Origin: Pyrocephalus nanus
Taxonomy: Eukaryota; Chordata; Aves; Passeriformes; Tyrannidae
Length of the DNA stretch: 64,000 nucleotides
Direction of reading: 5' to 3'
Assembly: GCA_038380795.1 (NCBI GenBank)
Contig: CM076268.1
Location: 14,512,001 to 14,576,000 of the forward strand
The translations under genes and the position numbers were made by a program. The notes under the pieces were generated by a model that ran no database searches, was not told the origin of the DNA, and saw nothing but the letters and a program-made list of their open reading frames with translations. Below are positions 23,701 through 38,700 of this stretch, in pieces. Each line of letters opens with the position of its first letter. Within the stretch, counting starts at the first letter, position 1.

Positions 23701-26700
23701 CATGATGGAGATTGACATCTAACTTATTGGGAGACTTATCTTTGAAACAACAGCAAAATCCAATTTAAAGACTTTCATTGTGTTTAACAGCCTGGGGTTT
23801 ATTCCTCTAACTCCTTCCCTGGCTTTAATCCCGTTCCTAACTGCATGCCTGCTCCAGCCACTCTGGGGCCGCTGCCTCACTGTGCTGGCAGAGCTGGCCA
23901 CGGGCCACCCTCTGACCTGCTGTGCTGGGAGAGCCACAGCCACCCACTGCCCTTGTCCACACAGCAGGCAGATGTTGGCCTGCACCCGGGAGCAATCCAG
24001 GGGGGCCCTGAAGCCCTGGGGAAGGGGAATGTGTGGTTTGGCCAGGGAAACTGGCTCTTCAGAAGAAATCCATCAAGTGCTTGCTGAAGGTTCAGATTCA
24101 TCTCAAACAAAGCTCAAAGTCCCCAAGTCTTCTCCCACTCCTGGCCCCCAGATCTGGCAGGTATGCTTGCTGGAAGGCTGAATGTGTGAGCAGACCTAGG
24201 TGTTCAAGAAGATACCCAGAGCAGCACAGGCAGGGGACCGTGCTCTCCTGCTCACTGGTTTGCTCTCCAGAGCCACTCCCCACGCCATGCTGGGAGGGTT
24301 AGCACAGACCTTGTGTCATCAACACCTCCTATGTTCACCCCAAGCCTCAGGGATGCTGTCACAGGGATGCCATTTTCATCGTCCAAGTAGGTAGAGCTGA
24401 CTGAGACACAGCTCCCTCAGCCTCTGCTCCCTGCAGCCACCCACCAAGATCCAAGCACAGCATGAAAGGCAAGTTCAGACTGTCAGAGCTGTGCATCTCT
24501 CCAACAGGGATCCCCAGCCAGCCAGCAGCATCATGGACCCATAAACCCCTACAAGTGCAGATGCAGAGCACCCAGCTGCTCTGCCAAGCACTCTGCTTAC
24601 AAGGCAGCATATTTACTAGCCCCAACAGGAAGAGGAAACCTGTTACTTTTAACAGGCTTTTTCATATGGTTTCTTTATCAGCACCATGTGTTCTGGGAGT
24701 TTCCCTCTGCCCAGGTGTTTCTGAAGAGTGAGGGATATTGTGTGGCACTGGTGAGGACTGCTGCTCACAGTCAAGCTAGGAATGCCTTTCACTTTTGTTT
24801 CTAGAGATCTGAAATTGAGTGCTGAGGCTCTAGCCTGGCTTCCCACAGGCCGGCTGAACACCAGCGATCTGATTGTGTGCCCCATGCCATATGTGGTGGT
24901 CCTGCCATACATGTCCCTTCAAATCCACAGCCTGCACTGGTCCCCCTCAGCAGCATGAGCCTCCTTCCTGTGCCACCAACCCTGGACACTAGATGAAGTT
25001 TGAGATATCACTCTCCCATCTGCCACCATGTTACACTTGACACGAACTAACATCTTCTATTAACACTGCAAGAAACAGATCTGGAAAATTCATTTTCCAG
25101 CAGAATTCAGAGAAGCCACAAGGAGAGAATCCCTCCAGATGTTCAAGGAGAAGCCAGTGCCAGCACAACGCCCCTGGGCAGACCTACCGGCAAGGGGTTG
25201 AAGTTCTGGTCCACCAGGTGGTTGTGGCCGTGGTCGAGGAAGGAATGCCGCACCACCACGTCGATGCCCTGGCTGGCCAGCAAGCCCAGTGTGTTCAGCC
25301 ACCTGGAGACAGAGTGAACAGAGTCAGGGCACCATGGAGGGACCACTATGGAGGGATGGCCTGGCTCCAGTGGCCCAGCCACTCTCATGCATCTGACCTG
25401 ATGTCTGCTCCAGCACCTGAGCTGAAGCCTTCAAATGGTTCTGGGAGCTGAGTATTAACCGGCTCCCACAAGCCTGCATGCCTCTCCCCCCACTGCAGCC
25501 ACCTCTGCCTCAGCTGTTTTCAGCTTGCATGTCCCACGACCTCTCCTGAGCCCCTGCATGCACCCCAACATCTCATCCCTCTGCCCAGAGCCCAGGATGT
25601 TCCCGCAGCCTGCCAGCACTCTGCACCCGCTGTCTGAGGAGGGCAGACTGGACCTTTGCACCAGCCTGTCTTCTCATGCCCCCTGGGACAGGTCTCTAAC
25701 CCTTACAGCCCTGATATCCCAGGCATGTCTCTGTGCTTCCCTGCAAAGCCAGGATAATTTTTCTTCATCTTTTGTGAACATGGCTAGTGCTGAAGATCTG
25801 AACTGAGGCTTTGCAGTAGTATGTCCAGGCCATGGAATTGTACCAGTAGACATGCCCCAGGAGCCAGGAATGGTTGTATCTTCAGAAGAGAGAAAACAGT
25901 TTCCAGAGCTAAGCCCTGACGTTCCCTCTGAGCCCTCTCCCTGGGCAGGTGCCCTGGGAGTGAATGCATGCAAAGATGAGCGGCTGCAGCCTGAATCAAA
26001 AACACAGAGCGGGAGCAGATCTGGGCAATCCCAAGCTGCTGAGTGAGGCAAGCCTCTTGGAATGCCAGCCCTGGGATCCTGCAGCTGATGTGATTGGATC
26101 ACACCTCCTGTCCATGCCCATGCTCCGCAGGCATGGTACCAGTGTGGGATTTAGTATGCTTCCCTCCTTACTCGGCTTCTCTGGGTATGCCAGAGGCTGG
26201 GTCACCTACAGGAAAGCAGGGCTGAGGAGGGGTAATAGGGATGCAATGGAGAAAATAACAATTCCCAGGCTGCCAGGGAGTACTAAGGGGGGTACAGGTG
26301 GGCATGGAGCTTGCCCTCTGTCAGCTGCAGTGGCTTTGCAGCACCTGAGGCTGGTGCTGCAGCCCCACCAGAGTGGAGGTGGCAGTGCCCTGGTGCTGTG
26401 GCAAGCCAGCGTCACTCACAGGAACCCGGCCGCATAGGAATCGGAGAGGTTGTTCATGCCTCCGGCTGAGGTTGTGCCAACACCTTCCAGCCAGATCTTC
26501 TTCCCTGGTGTGTACGTGTTCACTACCTGCACAGGAGACAAAAGCAACCAAAATTATTCTGGGGCACTTGTGATTTAAAGCCAAGGCACACATTTCCTGT
26601 CCTACACCCTGCGAAGGCTTATGAAGACCTTTGGTGAGGGTGCTGCTGGGCAGTCACTGCCTGCCTGGCCCTGGCATGTCACTGTGTGTCTTCACCATGG

Positions 26701-29700
26701 CTAGGTGATGGGAGACTATTCCTCACTCTCTCCTGCCACTGTCACATTCCCACTACCCATCTTCTGGAGATTTTCCAAACATGCCCTCCCAAACATGCTC
26801 TCATGCTCTCAGTCCCGGACCCTGCTCTTCCCCTATAACCTCCCTATGGACTCCATCCCATATACTTCCCTCCCATGTCACATTAGCTCTCCATATTCCC
26901 ATGCAAGGTGGCTGCCAGCCATGGTGATCCCCCCAAGCCCCAATGGCTCTGCAGTGTGTGAGCACTGGGTCATGTACTGGAGCCACATGGAGGAAAGGCA
27001 GACACCCAAAGAGAGAGCAGTGAGATTCCTCTGGGCACGGATAGTCAGCCCCGTGGCTGAGCAGGGACTTCTTTGCCACCCGAGGGGTCCATGGCACAGG
27101 TGGGACATGCAGGTCCAAGCATGCTGGCCCACCCCTTACAAGGCTTCAGCCAGCAGCACAGACACCTGTGAGATGCCAGGCAGGACAGGAGGGCTCAGAT
27201 GGCCAGAGCTGCCCTCTCCTGGCATGAGCAATCTTCTGCACCGCGCAACACCCTGTCCTGCCTCTTGCGATCCCACTTCCCCAGGCTGGGTGACAAACTT
27301 CCACTACCAGATGTCTGCGAACCCAGAGGCCCCAGGAACGCTCTGTGCAGCCTGATGGATCCTGCCCCATTAGTGAGGAGCGCTGGAATGTGCTGGATGG
27401 ACTGGGATCCCTCAAAGATGTTAAATACGCCAGCTCTGGGCTGCCTCCCACTCACAGCCTGTGAGAGTCGACAACCCTGACTGAAGCCCCAGAGGTGTTG
27501 GCATCCTGCCTGTAATTATCTAAGCCCGCCACCTTCCCCGGTCGGAGAGGAAGCAATAAAACAGGGAAGTGGACAAGTCCAGCTGCTCTAATCAGCCCCG
27601 GCAGGATGCATGGACTCAGAGCCAAGCTGGAGGCTATTAGCACCCAGTGCTGTGCTTTTGCTCAGCCACACTGGCATTCCCAGGAGAGCCCTTCCCCAGC
27701 CCTGCCCTGTGCAGAGCCAGTTCTGCCCCGTGGGTGTGAAGGTTCCCTCAACCTGCATCAAGGGCAGCTCCTTGCTGCTTCTGATCTGGGGACGGATGGG
27801 GTCTCACTCCCTTCCCAGCAGGTTCCTGACCTGCAGCAGAGGTGGGACATACTCCACCACTTTTCACGTGGTATTATACCCTCAGTGGAAGCAAGGTCAG
27901 CTGATGTCTCACACTTGCCCCACAGTCATCCCACTGGCCACCCTGCCATGCCTCCCAAAAGCAGGAGGATCATCCACATACATGGATGATTCCCAGCTTG
28001 TGCCAGAGGACTCAAAAAACAACTCCTCTCCTCCAGCCTTGCTGCGCCGACCCTCTCATCCCCTTTCCTGGGGCCTCTTTCAGTTGTTTACTCATTCTGT
28101 GGTTTCTCCCTGCAGGAATTACAACAGTGAGACATTGTGGTGAGTGGTATGATTTGAAAACCTAGACAAGACAGATGGACGGACACCTCCTCTAGTCCCT
28201 AAAGCCTTTCACACTCACTAGATGTTCCTTATTTCTTACAGGACTGACAGCTGAGCATGTCAGTCACAGCTCTGGTCCTGTATCAGGCAAAGCAGGGAGA
28301 CCCTGCAAAGCCCTTGTCACCTATTCCAATGTAAGAGGTGTGAGCTGGGTCCCCTGGACCAGGGGGGAAAGGAGCGCTCACTAGCCAGGCAGATCCATGG
28401 ACTCTGACACCACATGGCAGCAACAGCTGGGTTTTATGACATGATCATCAGGGAAAAAAATACAGTTGTTCATAATGGTCATGAATCTCCACTAGTGAGA
28501 ATTGCACTAGACTCTTTGCACTCTGGGAATGCAACTGTCACTATTTTGCAAGCAACATTTTCAGGCACTGTGAACAAGTGGGGCAAGATGTGGCAGTAGG
28601 AGACCCCTCCTGAGCAGGCCGGGCACCAGCTGTGCTTGGGATGGTTTGGTACTGCCTAATTGCTCACTCATCCCCTTGTCCTGGGGAGCCGTTTTCAGAG
28701 AACACCCTCATTATATGCTGTTCCCTTCAGGAACAGACAGATGGGACACTCAAGCCAGTCAGCTGCCTTAGCAGGGCTTTGCATGTTGTCTCTGCCCCTG
28801 CCCTGCACTTCCAGCCTGCATCCCAGTGCACCTGCACAGTCCATGCTGTGCTGCAGCACGTGGCCACTACCCTCACAACCCTGGTGCCAGGCGTTCTGCT
28901 GCCTGGTCTTTCCCCCCATCCCTGCATGAGGGCTGTCTGCATTTTGGCTGGGAGCACAGCCACCCCAGCAGCCATCCTCCATCCTCCATCCCTACCCTGC
29001 ACCAGCTTCCCTGGGAGTGCATCGGCACTGAGCCATGGCCAGGCACCATGGGCACGGTGCCCCCTCACCCCTGCAGGCCCTTTGCAGTCACGTACTTTCT
29101 GGATTTTCCTGATCTGGTCAGAGAGTGTGTCTAACAGGCGCGTTTTCAGGAAGTCCGTCACTTTGGCCACTCGACCATCAATGTAGTAACTGGAAGGAAA
29201 ATAAAAAGACAAGGATCAGACAGAGGGATTAGCTCTGCCCCCAAACCATATCCTCTTCTCCTGCTGCTGCCCCATGCCAAGAAGCCTCCTTTACTCTGGG
29301 GGAGTCACTACTTGCACCCTGTCCTGCCCTGGTCATGCCCATGTCTGGCAGATGTTTCAGTCTCCAAAACAGGGACGCATCCTAAATGCTGAGTGTCCTG
29401 CACTGCAGGGAACATAGAAAGTTTTGCAGTTTCTTAACTTTTGCTGGTGAAATTCTGGGAGCAGAATGCCAAAGGCTGGGAGCAAAATGCCATCTGCAAA
29501 GGCTTTGCAGTCCCCTCACACCACCTGCACCTTCCTTGCTTGCTCTTCCAGCAAAATCCGCTGATTCCCCCACTGAAGAAATGTTGTGGCTGTTACCTGC
29601 AGAGGAAATCCTGCTCTCACAGAAATACCTTCTGGCCTGGGAATGCCAGGGAGTGTTTCCCATACATGGGGCTGATTCCTGCTCTCAGTGTGCTTGCTTA

Positions 29701-32700
29701 CATAAAGCATAGCTATGCTGTCTCTTGGCTCCAGGCCATAAGGTGAAGCAATCTGTCCCAGAGTGCACTTACTCTGTGGCTAGAGGTAATCCCAACCTGC
29801 ACCTTCTGAAGAAGTGTCTTGGGCTGGCATCTCTGCCCCATGCAAGCAGCAGTAGCAGGTTTTGCACATCTCTCAGAGGCTCCTCCCAGCCTAGCAGGTA
29901 CCCCAGGGTGCCTGCTGCAGCATGCACCAACATACCCCCAAAATGATCCTTTAGCTGATAAATAGGTTTTGCAAGAGAAACTTTCTGAACCTTCTCCTCC
30001 CAGTTCTGCACTGTGCATCAGCCGCTCAACCAGCAAGCCCCAGAGCATGTCAGAGCCATGCTGGGGGGGATGGAGGGTTCCAGGAATTACAGCACCTGTG
30101 ATTGATGCTGGTTGGGCTCAGTCATTGCCTCCCATTGCTCACTGGACCTCCATCCACTCAGAATTCACCAGAGTCACACAGACCCTTTTCATTCTCTGCA
30201 GACCTCAGTGCAGCCATGAGTGTTGGGATACATAATGGGCTAAAGATCTGGGGTCTGAAGAAAAGTGAATTCACCTTTCCAGGGCTGCTTCCTTCATAAC
30301 ATGCATCTCATCTGCACTGGTGAGCAGCTGTAGCAGTCGTAGTGGCTCCTTCACTTGGGTGCTGGAATGCAGGAGCATCCCCAAAGGATGCCGTGGGCTA
30401 ACTCAGCCTCAGCCAGAGCACCTGGCACATGTGCAGCATGCACAAGTGCTCAGAGAGGATTTTTATGTCTCAAGTCACTAACTGTCCCAGAGCAGAACTG
30501 CATTACAGGCTCAACTTGCAAATGCATTAAACAAGAAGAACCTCCCCTGTCAACCCTCCCCCAGGTGTGCGGTCCCAGCTGCAACCCCAGAGAAGTACAG
30601 AAACATGCCAGGCACATCCCAACACTGTGTGACCAGGGAAGGAGGCAAGAGAATATCTGTTTGCCCATGGTGACTGGAAGATGCTAAGGGCAGGGATTAA
30701 CTCCAGAGAGGACTTAGGAAGCGTTCAAAATCATTTCGATCACTTACACACTATTGAACCACTGGCTGCTGGGAGGAAAGCAGATCTGTGAGCAGCAGGC
30801 AGTGCTGGGGCTTACACAGATTACTTTTTAAGACAAAATTACAAAGCAATGGACTCTGGGGATGGCAGATGTTTGGATTTTAGCACGGCACTTAAAAACA
30901 GAACAGAAACTACTTTTTCAGACTGCTGTGGACTAAAAACCCCATCATCTGGGCTGAAAACTGGCTGAAAGGCAATAAAAGGGTTGTATTGACAGGGAAA
31001 AGATGGAGTTACCTCAGTTTGTGTATGACCTCTCCAATACATCAGGTTTTGTGCAGGGTTTAGCTTGTTGGCACAAGCCAATATGGTCCTGGACACCAGG
31101 ATAAACTCCTTGGAGAGTAAAGACAGGTTTTACCTCCTCATTACCTCGTTCAAGCACAAGGTGTTCTCTGACCTACAGCCCCAGTGCCAAGGGGAGATGA
31201 TCAGGAGCAGCCCCAAAGGTACCTCTGCCCTCCAGGGGACCATATGGAAGCAGCCTGGGAAGGTGCTGCTATGCTGAGCACAGCCCAGACCCCACAGGGA
31301 TCAGAAATACCCTGGGATAGTGCCATGGTCACATTTTCTTGACAGCTTCATTAACAACGCAGAGAAAGAGAGACTGGTAGAGGCATGAAGGGCAGATGGA
31401 AACCTGCTTCAGTATCAGGAAATCTTGGTAGCATATCTCCTGGGAGAGTGAGGAGGGGAACACCTCGGCTTCGCATATTTAAGCAGATCATGAAGGCAAT
31501 TACAAACTTCAGTAGGATGGGCAAGGATCTCTTGCAGATGTGCCTGGTGAGTTCTTGGTCACCAAGAGGTACTTTTAATCTCCTCAGACTGGGGAAGGGG
31601 CACCAGTTGCACAAGGCTTACAAGGAAGAGAGAGGAACTGAGCACTGCAGCAATACCTGGCTACTCAGGAATGGTTGAGCTGTTTCCAGCTGTAAGCTTC
31701 AGATCATTGAGATGAGGGCACTTCCTTTTGGAAACCTTAAACATCACTAAAGGCAGTATAGAAATCTACAAAATGCAAACAACTGTCAGGCTTTAAAGCA
31801 GGAGAAGAGCTCATTAGGCGTGGATTATTCCCAGGAGCAAAGGCTGCAGCTTTGCTGATATTTACAATGACTCAGTGCACTTGACTTAAAAAAAACACCC
31901 CTAAAACAGTCACAACTCTTCAACCTCCAAAAAAGCCAGCAGCAGCTGCAGAGAGCTCCAGTACTGACAAGTACCTCCCCAGGCAACCAGCCAGCCCCAG
32001 GGGTCACGGTATCCACATCCTCCTCTCCTGGTCCGGCAAGGTCTGAGTGCCAAAGGAGATGAATGGACAGATCCTTCCCAGCAAGGGCAGGGGGATCTGG
32101 CAGCTGTGACTCTGCAGAGGCAGAGGACATGTCGCTCATGGAAAGACTATTCATTTCCAACACAGGCTGACAGACCTGTCAGTGGTCTGGGTATGGTGTA
32201 GCACCAAAATTGGCCCCAAAGCCTAGGAGATATCAGCATGCTCACCATGGGCACTGGCTATGCTGCACACAGCTCCCCAGGGACTCCCAGAGGAGGACTG
32301 TGCCAGGCAGCAGGGCAGGGCACTTGGGCGATTCTGGGGCTGGCTACATGTCTCTGTCCTCTCACCTCCAGGTCTAGTGCTGCATTTAAAATGGTTTTCT
32401 GGAAAGATCTACAATTTGCTGCATGGGACCAAAAAGCATTGTCCTGTGTTTAATGAAGGCAGTACGCTGATTCTTGGGCAGCTGGTTTCATTTACCTTCT
32501 CCTTCAATTTAAAGAGAAACCTTTGCCCCTATTATCTGACCTCTTCTTCTGTTGCAGTTAATTATATTAAAGCCCACTTCCCAAAGCTCAGGAATTTCCG
32601 GATCTACTTTGTTGCTTGCTGCTACACGGAGAGTCTGCTAGGAATTAGGGCATCTGCCTGGCAGGAACGCCAAGCGGGGAAGATCCCCACCTTTAGCATG

Positions 32701-35700
32701 ACACCCTGCTGCCACCACAGCTGTGAAACTGAGACACCTCTGCTGACAGATGGATCTGATCCATGAGCATCTTCCCAAGGAGAGGGCAGAACCCCCATCT
32801 GCAGCACAGGACATGGGGCTGCCCCACTGTTCCCACTGGAGAGGAGAGGCAGAATGCACCAGTCAACTAGTCAGTGCACTGATGAAGAAAGACCGGGGGC
32901 TACTCTCTGGCCCAAAGGTACAACTCACACTCATGCCTTTCTCTGCCCCCTGACAACATGCCTTTGCCTCTCCTACCAGTGAGAGCCATCCCTGGCCCAT
33001 GCCATCTGCCCAGCCATGCCCTGGCACTGCTTGGGACTGTGCTGGTGGCCCAGGCCATGATGCTGCAGGGACTGTTCCCTCCAGCAGACAGTGCAGAGGA
33101 TGGCAATCCAGTGGGCAAAGCTGTGGCCTTACCAGATTTATTTACAGATGGAGATGGGTCAGGAATTCCTTCATGCAGCCCCTTCCTCCAGGCACAACCT
33201 CTGAAGACACTGCACTCTGAGCACTCCCAGCAGGCTGATGAGAGCCCAGATATATACCCTTGGTACATACATTAGTGTGTGTGCACATGCCGGGCAACTG
33301 GAACCTTTGGGAAATCTGCCCTGTGCTACTGCTTGTGAGCATCTCCATCTGCATGTTCAATATGACTAAGTCAGAAGTCACCCAAACCAAGCCCGCCAAA
33401 AGCATTGCAAGCAACACCTCACACATGCCTGTGCGTCTGGCATCTCTGATTTGCACACAGGACAAGTGACTTTCTATCTTGGAAGAAAACGTGGCATTCT
33501 CCAAGAAGCCACAGGAAGAGATGTCCACTGACTTTGAAGGTGCGAATATTTACTTTCCCTGTAAGTAGTAGGAATTTGTGCTTCAGAGGCAGCATTGTAT
33601 AAGGATTTGCCTGTTAAATATGCCAAACTTGGAGTTTTGCACAAGACTTCAAATGGAAAACCAGTTGTACAGACTGAGGGAGTATGCCCAGGGATGGAAC
33701 TGGGCACAGCTGCAGGTTTAAGTGGGCAATGAATCTTCATCATGTGTGGGGACACCAGCGCAGAGCAAAGAGATGGCTGTGGGGAGAATTCTGAGCAGTG
33801 GAAACTCACATCCAAAGGTTGAGGGGGTCTGCAGTTACTCATACCCAAACATAACAAACGAAATCACCAGTGAAATGACAAAACTCTTGGAGCCACTGTC
33901 ACAACTTCCTTTAGTGTAAATTCCCTGAGCACTTTGAAGCCATTCACACATCCCTCTCCAGCAACACTTTACTTCTGAAGAGGAAGGCACACATGCTGAG
34001 TTACTTATCTAAGTGAAACCATATTCAGAAAGGCTGGTGAGGCTGCTTATTTCCACCCAGTGTCTCTTTTCTGTCAGATATATTTCAGATAGATTCTGTT
34101 TTCACACAGAGAACAGGGATCCCTGCAATATATTCCCGTCTCAATTCTTTTTCTGGATTCAGCACAGACTATTCAAAGGAATAACAGATTTGACAAATTT
34201 ATAACCAATATCCCAGGAGAACGTTAGGGTTTGGAACCAAAATATTCATACTTGAAGTTAGACAGCAGTTTAGTTTCCTGCTAATAATTTTCTTCTTGGA
34301 TACAAAGGAACTTGTTTTGTTTTGTTTTGCTGTTTGGAGCAGAGGGATGAGACACTGTTTTGACATTTATTCATAAACAGTACAGAAGCCCAGCTCGAAA
34401 CTGTGGCTATTGCCAGTCCACACAATCCCATACGGGTGCAATCTCCAGAGCTGCAAACCCTGGCTGGGGGAGAAGCGTCTCTTCTGCTGCAGTGGAAACG
34501 GGTAGCAGGCAGCAGCTCAGCTCTGCTGACCCTCATGAGGAGCTGCACCAGTCCTCCTGCTCACAGGTTGCTGCTTCAGAGTGGCTGCTCAGCACCAGAG
34601 CCTATCAGCACTTCACACTGATCCTATGAGAAAAGGTTTCAAAGCAGCCGTGCAGGCAGATTCCCTGCACACCAGATGAAACTCCACATCTGAAGCCTGG
34701 AAGTTTGTTCCTTTAACTCATCCAAGGGCTTGGCCCAGTGATCAAGTCCCGCTGCAGAAAGCAAATTCCTGGACTAAGTAAATGCGATCAGCACATCGTG
34801 TAATCATGAAAAGCAAACTCCCAGCAGAGAGATAGATCATCATTGCACAGCATGAGCCTGTAAGTAACACAAATTCTGCTCCAAATCCTCTGCTACCCCA
34901 CTGTCCCCATTGCAGCAAGCTGCTGCTGCCTGGCAGGGAAGCCCGAGGAGCTAAACCCCCAGGCAAGCAACACTGAGGCAAGCCAAGCTTCAGGAATGGG
35001 ACTTACTGGGTGCTGGTCATGCCTGGGGCTATAAACCACTCTGAGATGCCAACAGATGCTTCTGCAGGAGCCTCCCAGGTTAACGCACTGACACACAGAC
35101 TGTGGGTGCACTTTCAAGAAAACCTCATATCTTAAAACCCACTAAGTTCTATTTAAAAGCAGGTCTACAAAAAGCCTTTACAAGAGATGGGCTTTTCAAA
35201 CCCTGCTGCTGCACTTCAGCAGAGCAATCCAAGCACTCCATGAAGGGTCCCTGTGAAGAACCAGATAGGGTGGGCAGCACACACAAGCACAGCTTGGACC
35301 TGACACCCTGGCTCCCATGCTCAAGGCCAGTGTCCTGCATGGGAAATTTAACCCAGCATGGCAGCAAATCCAGTTTTTCTGAGAGCAGCGGGGTGTCACC
35401 ATAGTTTTTTGGTCCAGTGAATCCTTGTTTCTGAAATGGGACCTTTCTGAGGTAGGAGAGAGTCATGACTGCTCCACAAACCCTTTTGCTGGTCAATGCT
35501 GTGCTTGCACACTGCCTCACCTTTGCACTGACATTTGCACTCCTCCTGAAGCCTGCTGGGGCCCCTGCCTCTGGCCACAGCATGCAAACTGAGGTAGGTG
35601 GAAATAAGAGGAGGAAAGAGAGGTTTACAAATTTTCCCTCAAATAAGAAAACTTTCCCTCTACTTTGTACTTGTTATATCAGAGCTACAGCTCAGAGCTT

Positions 35701-38700
35701 GTTTTGACCTTCTGAACTGCAACATTTGTAAGAAACAGAAGGAAAATCAGGTATCAGCATCTCTCTGTCAGTCCCAGCAGGGCCAAGATTCTTGGATGTT
35801 CATCCCCTTTCCATTGATATCTGCTCCTGGGGCTCCACCTGCAGTGTAGGACACAGCTGTGTGTCTGTGGACACCCTTACAAAACAGAATGGGCATTGGG
35901 ACATTATGTGTGAACATTGGACTAAGCTGACTCTCCCTCCTTGGGATGAACCAGTTAAGCTTTAGGCCAGCAGACATGAGGAGACAGTGATTGGGGTGAA
36001 TGGAAAAGGGCTTTCAGATAGTCCGATGTATCTGTCACATATGGCTTTTAACTCCCTGTTATCCCTACTCAGGCTACCACCAGAGCTGTCTGTCCTCCTA
36101 GCTGTCTCCAGGGACTTGGCAGTCCAGTGCAGAGCCCTGTTTCCAGCAATCTGGCAGGCCAGGCATGCAGACAGTATATTTTTAGCCTATATCTCAACTG
36201 CAGAGGTAAAGATTAATACATCCACTCCTGCAATTGTTTGAGAGGCTCGAGAAGGAAGGGCAGAGCCTCATTCACCTGTTTAAATGCAGCAGAAAGACAG
36301 AGGATGTAGCTGTAGCACATCTGCTCCCTTTGACACCCAGAGAGGCCATCAGTTCTGTCCTCAGCATCTGCAATCGCTACATTTAGTGCTGGAAAGTAGA
36401 AGGAATGGTGAATACCTACTGTTGCCAGGTAACAGCATCCACTGTGCCGCCAGCCACTTTCATGAACCTATGGGAAATAGAGGAGGAAACAACATAAGCC
36501 CAATGTTGTCACAGGGGAAATCCTTAAAAAATCCATTTCCATCCTACATGATGGGATACAAAAGGTGGTCACTGCACCCACAAATACTTTCTAGTGAAGC
36601 CTTTGTGTTCTTAAATGGAAGGAATAAATTCTACTTAACACAAATGCTTGTAGCGAGGAGAGCTGAGAACAGAGTGAAACCCAACTGGCAGCAGAACTCT
36701 AGGCATCATTTTGGGGCAGGTAGGGAGAGCTTTCAGACAGCATTTCGGGAACAACATCTTGAGGCACGTACTGAGTTCTATGACTTTAACAACTCTCAGT
36801 AGCAATTAAAGAACAAGTTTTAAATGTCTGTCTTAAAAGGAGGTACTTCTCCCCCTAAACTGTATTTAACCTGAGGAGATCTTTGCCTGGATTAAAGCAA
36901 GGACTGGAAAAATGGACTAAAATGGAAATAAAACCCAGCAAAGCTATTAGATGCAAAAGTGCCACCTCCAGCTCAAGAAACTCCTGAGCCCCGAAGGAAG
37001 GGAGAAACAGCTGGACAAATACTGCTAAGTGCTTTTCTCTTTTTTTGACTCTTTCTTTGTCATTGGCTATTAGCAAACTGATGAGATTCTGACCTGGGTG
37101 CATTTTTGGTTTGCCCCATTCCTATAACTAATGACAGCACTTCCCTGTACAAGGTTAAAGTGAGTTATTATCTAGGTATTGGTCTCCTGATGGCTTCTGA
37201 CTTGACTATCTTTAAGAAATACCCATCTTCCACACAGCTCCTATTTGAGTTAGACTTGAGTCAGGTACACACGAGTATACCTGCTTACACTCTCACCTCA
37301 AAACCAAGGCAATTCCTAATCTTGGGGACCATATGTAACCTCAGCCGCAGGAGCCTGCATCTGGCTCCCTCCCTGGCTCCCTGGTCCAGCAATCCAAACT
37401 GCACCTCGGGAAACTGCAGGTCCCACGATGAAGCCCAAGCAGTTCTTATATTCTTATGTTTAGAGGGACAGATCTGAAAACACATAAAAGCACACTCCGA
37501 CTGGACAGGCACGTTTTCTGTGCACGAGTGCAACATGCACTGCTTGGCTGATGATTTTGGAAGTGACAGTGCGCACACATGACAGGAGACATTTGCTTGA
37601 GCAAGTGAATATGCTGAGAGAGGAAATGATGCTGTATTTTCTTGGGCTGCATTTGATGCATGAGGATCCTGGGAACACATCAGGAATGTCACTGCTGTCT
37701 TGACTCCACAGTACACAGATGAGTGGTGCTGGGTCCAGTGACCCCAACTTCCCCAGAAGAGTCCCATGACCAAGGGTGAGGAAGGAAAAGGAAGGTTTGT
37801 GAGGAGAGATGAGACCTTCTATCAGACTAGTTGTCATGGTGGGGACAAGCAGCAGCTCTTCAGCACATGAACCTCTAATCAAGTCTGAGAAGCAAGCAAG
37901 CTTCAGGCTAAATATAGCTTGGAAACAATCATTCTAACTTTAAATTAATGACCATGGTCAATTAAAGACTGGGACAAAAGGGCAGCTGAACCCTGTGGAG
38001 CATAAGAGGATGCTGGCAAAGGCAGCAATAATAAATCCCTGCAGCCAGAGAGGGAAGAGATACAAATAGAAATGGAAAAACAATAACATGTTCACTCCTG
38101 TAGCACTGATGCATCCCCAATTCTACTGCCTAGCAGTGCTGTGAGCTCAGTTCCCAAGCTCTGTAAAAGATATAAAAGCCTCTCTGAAATGCTTTTACAT
38201 CTCTCTTGAGGGTCAGGCCCGGAAGATCAGTGGCAGGGCAATGCCTTGGGGACTGTTCCTCTGCAGACAAGCAGGGCAAGGAGACCAGCTGGACCAGCCC
38301 TAGTGCAGCCATAGGGAGAAGTGTGAGCTTCCCACAACTCACACCAGGCACCTGGCAAAAAGAGGATTTTGCAAATATTGCTCTGGACAGGCTGCTGTTG
38401 TATAAAACTAAGTACAGAAATATGCCAAAAGAGTCACAAAAACCAACTCCCAGGTTTCAAATGCTCTGTACAGGGACTGCTGCCTAAAATGTAAGGTATG
38501 AAGTGCCCAAGAGTGAAATAATGAACTCTAAACTGAAATTATGAACACAATCTATACTGGATTTGAAAATCAATATGTTGCAATTGGGTTTGAAAATTAG
38601 CCTAACTTGCTTTCTAAACTCAAATGCTTTACATTCTGGCTGAAAATAAATAAATCCTGGACTTTATTAAATCACCTCTTCAGGCTCAGCTTGGCAATCT

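Larger units (their letters stand above)
13138..25187 (-). other. HPSE2: HPSE2 intron 9
   Basis: About 12 kb without a recognisable exon. Contents noted: a G17 tract at 14344-14360, an antisense LINE-like fragment near 17790-17950, and CpG-enriched segments near 20150-20560 and 23300-23540. The remaining sequence looks like unique, moderately GC-rich intron. Confidence 0.8.
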
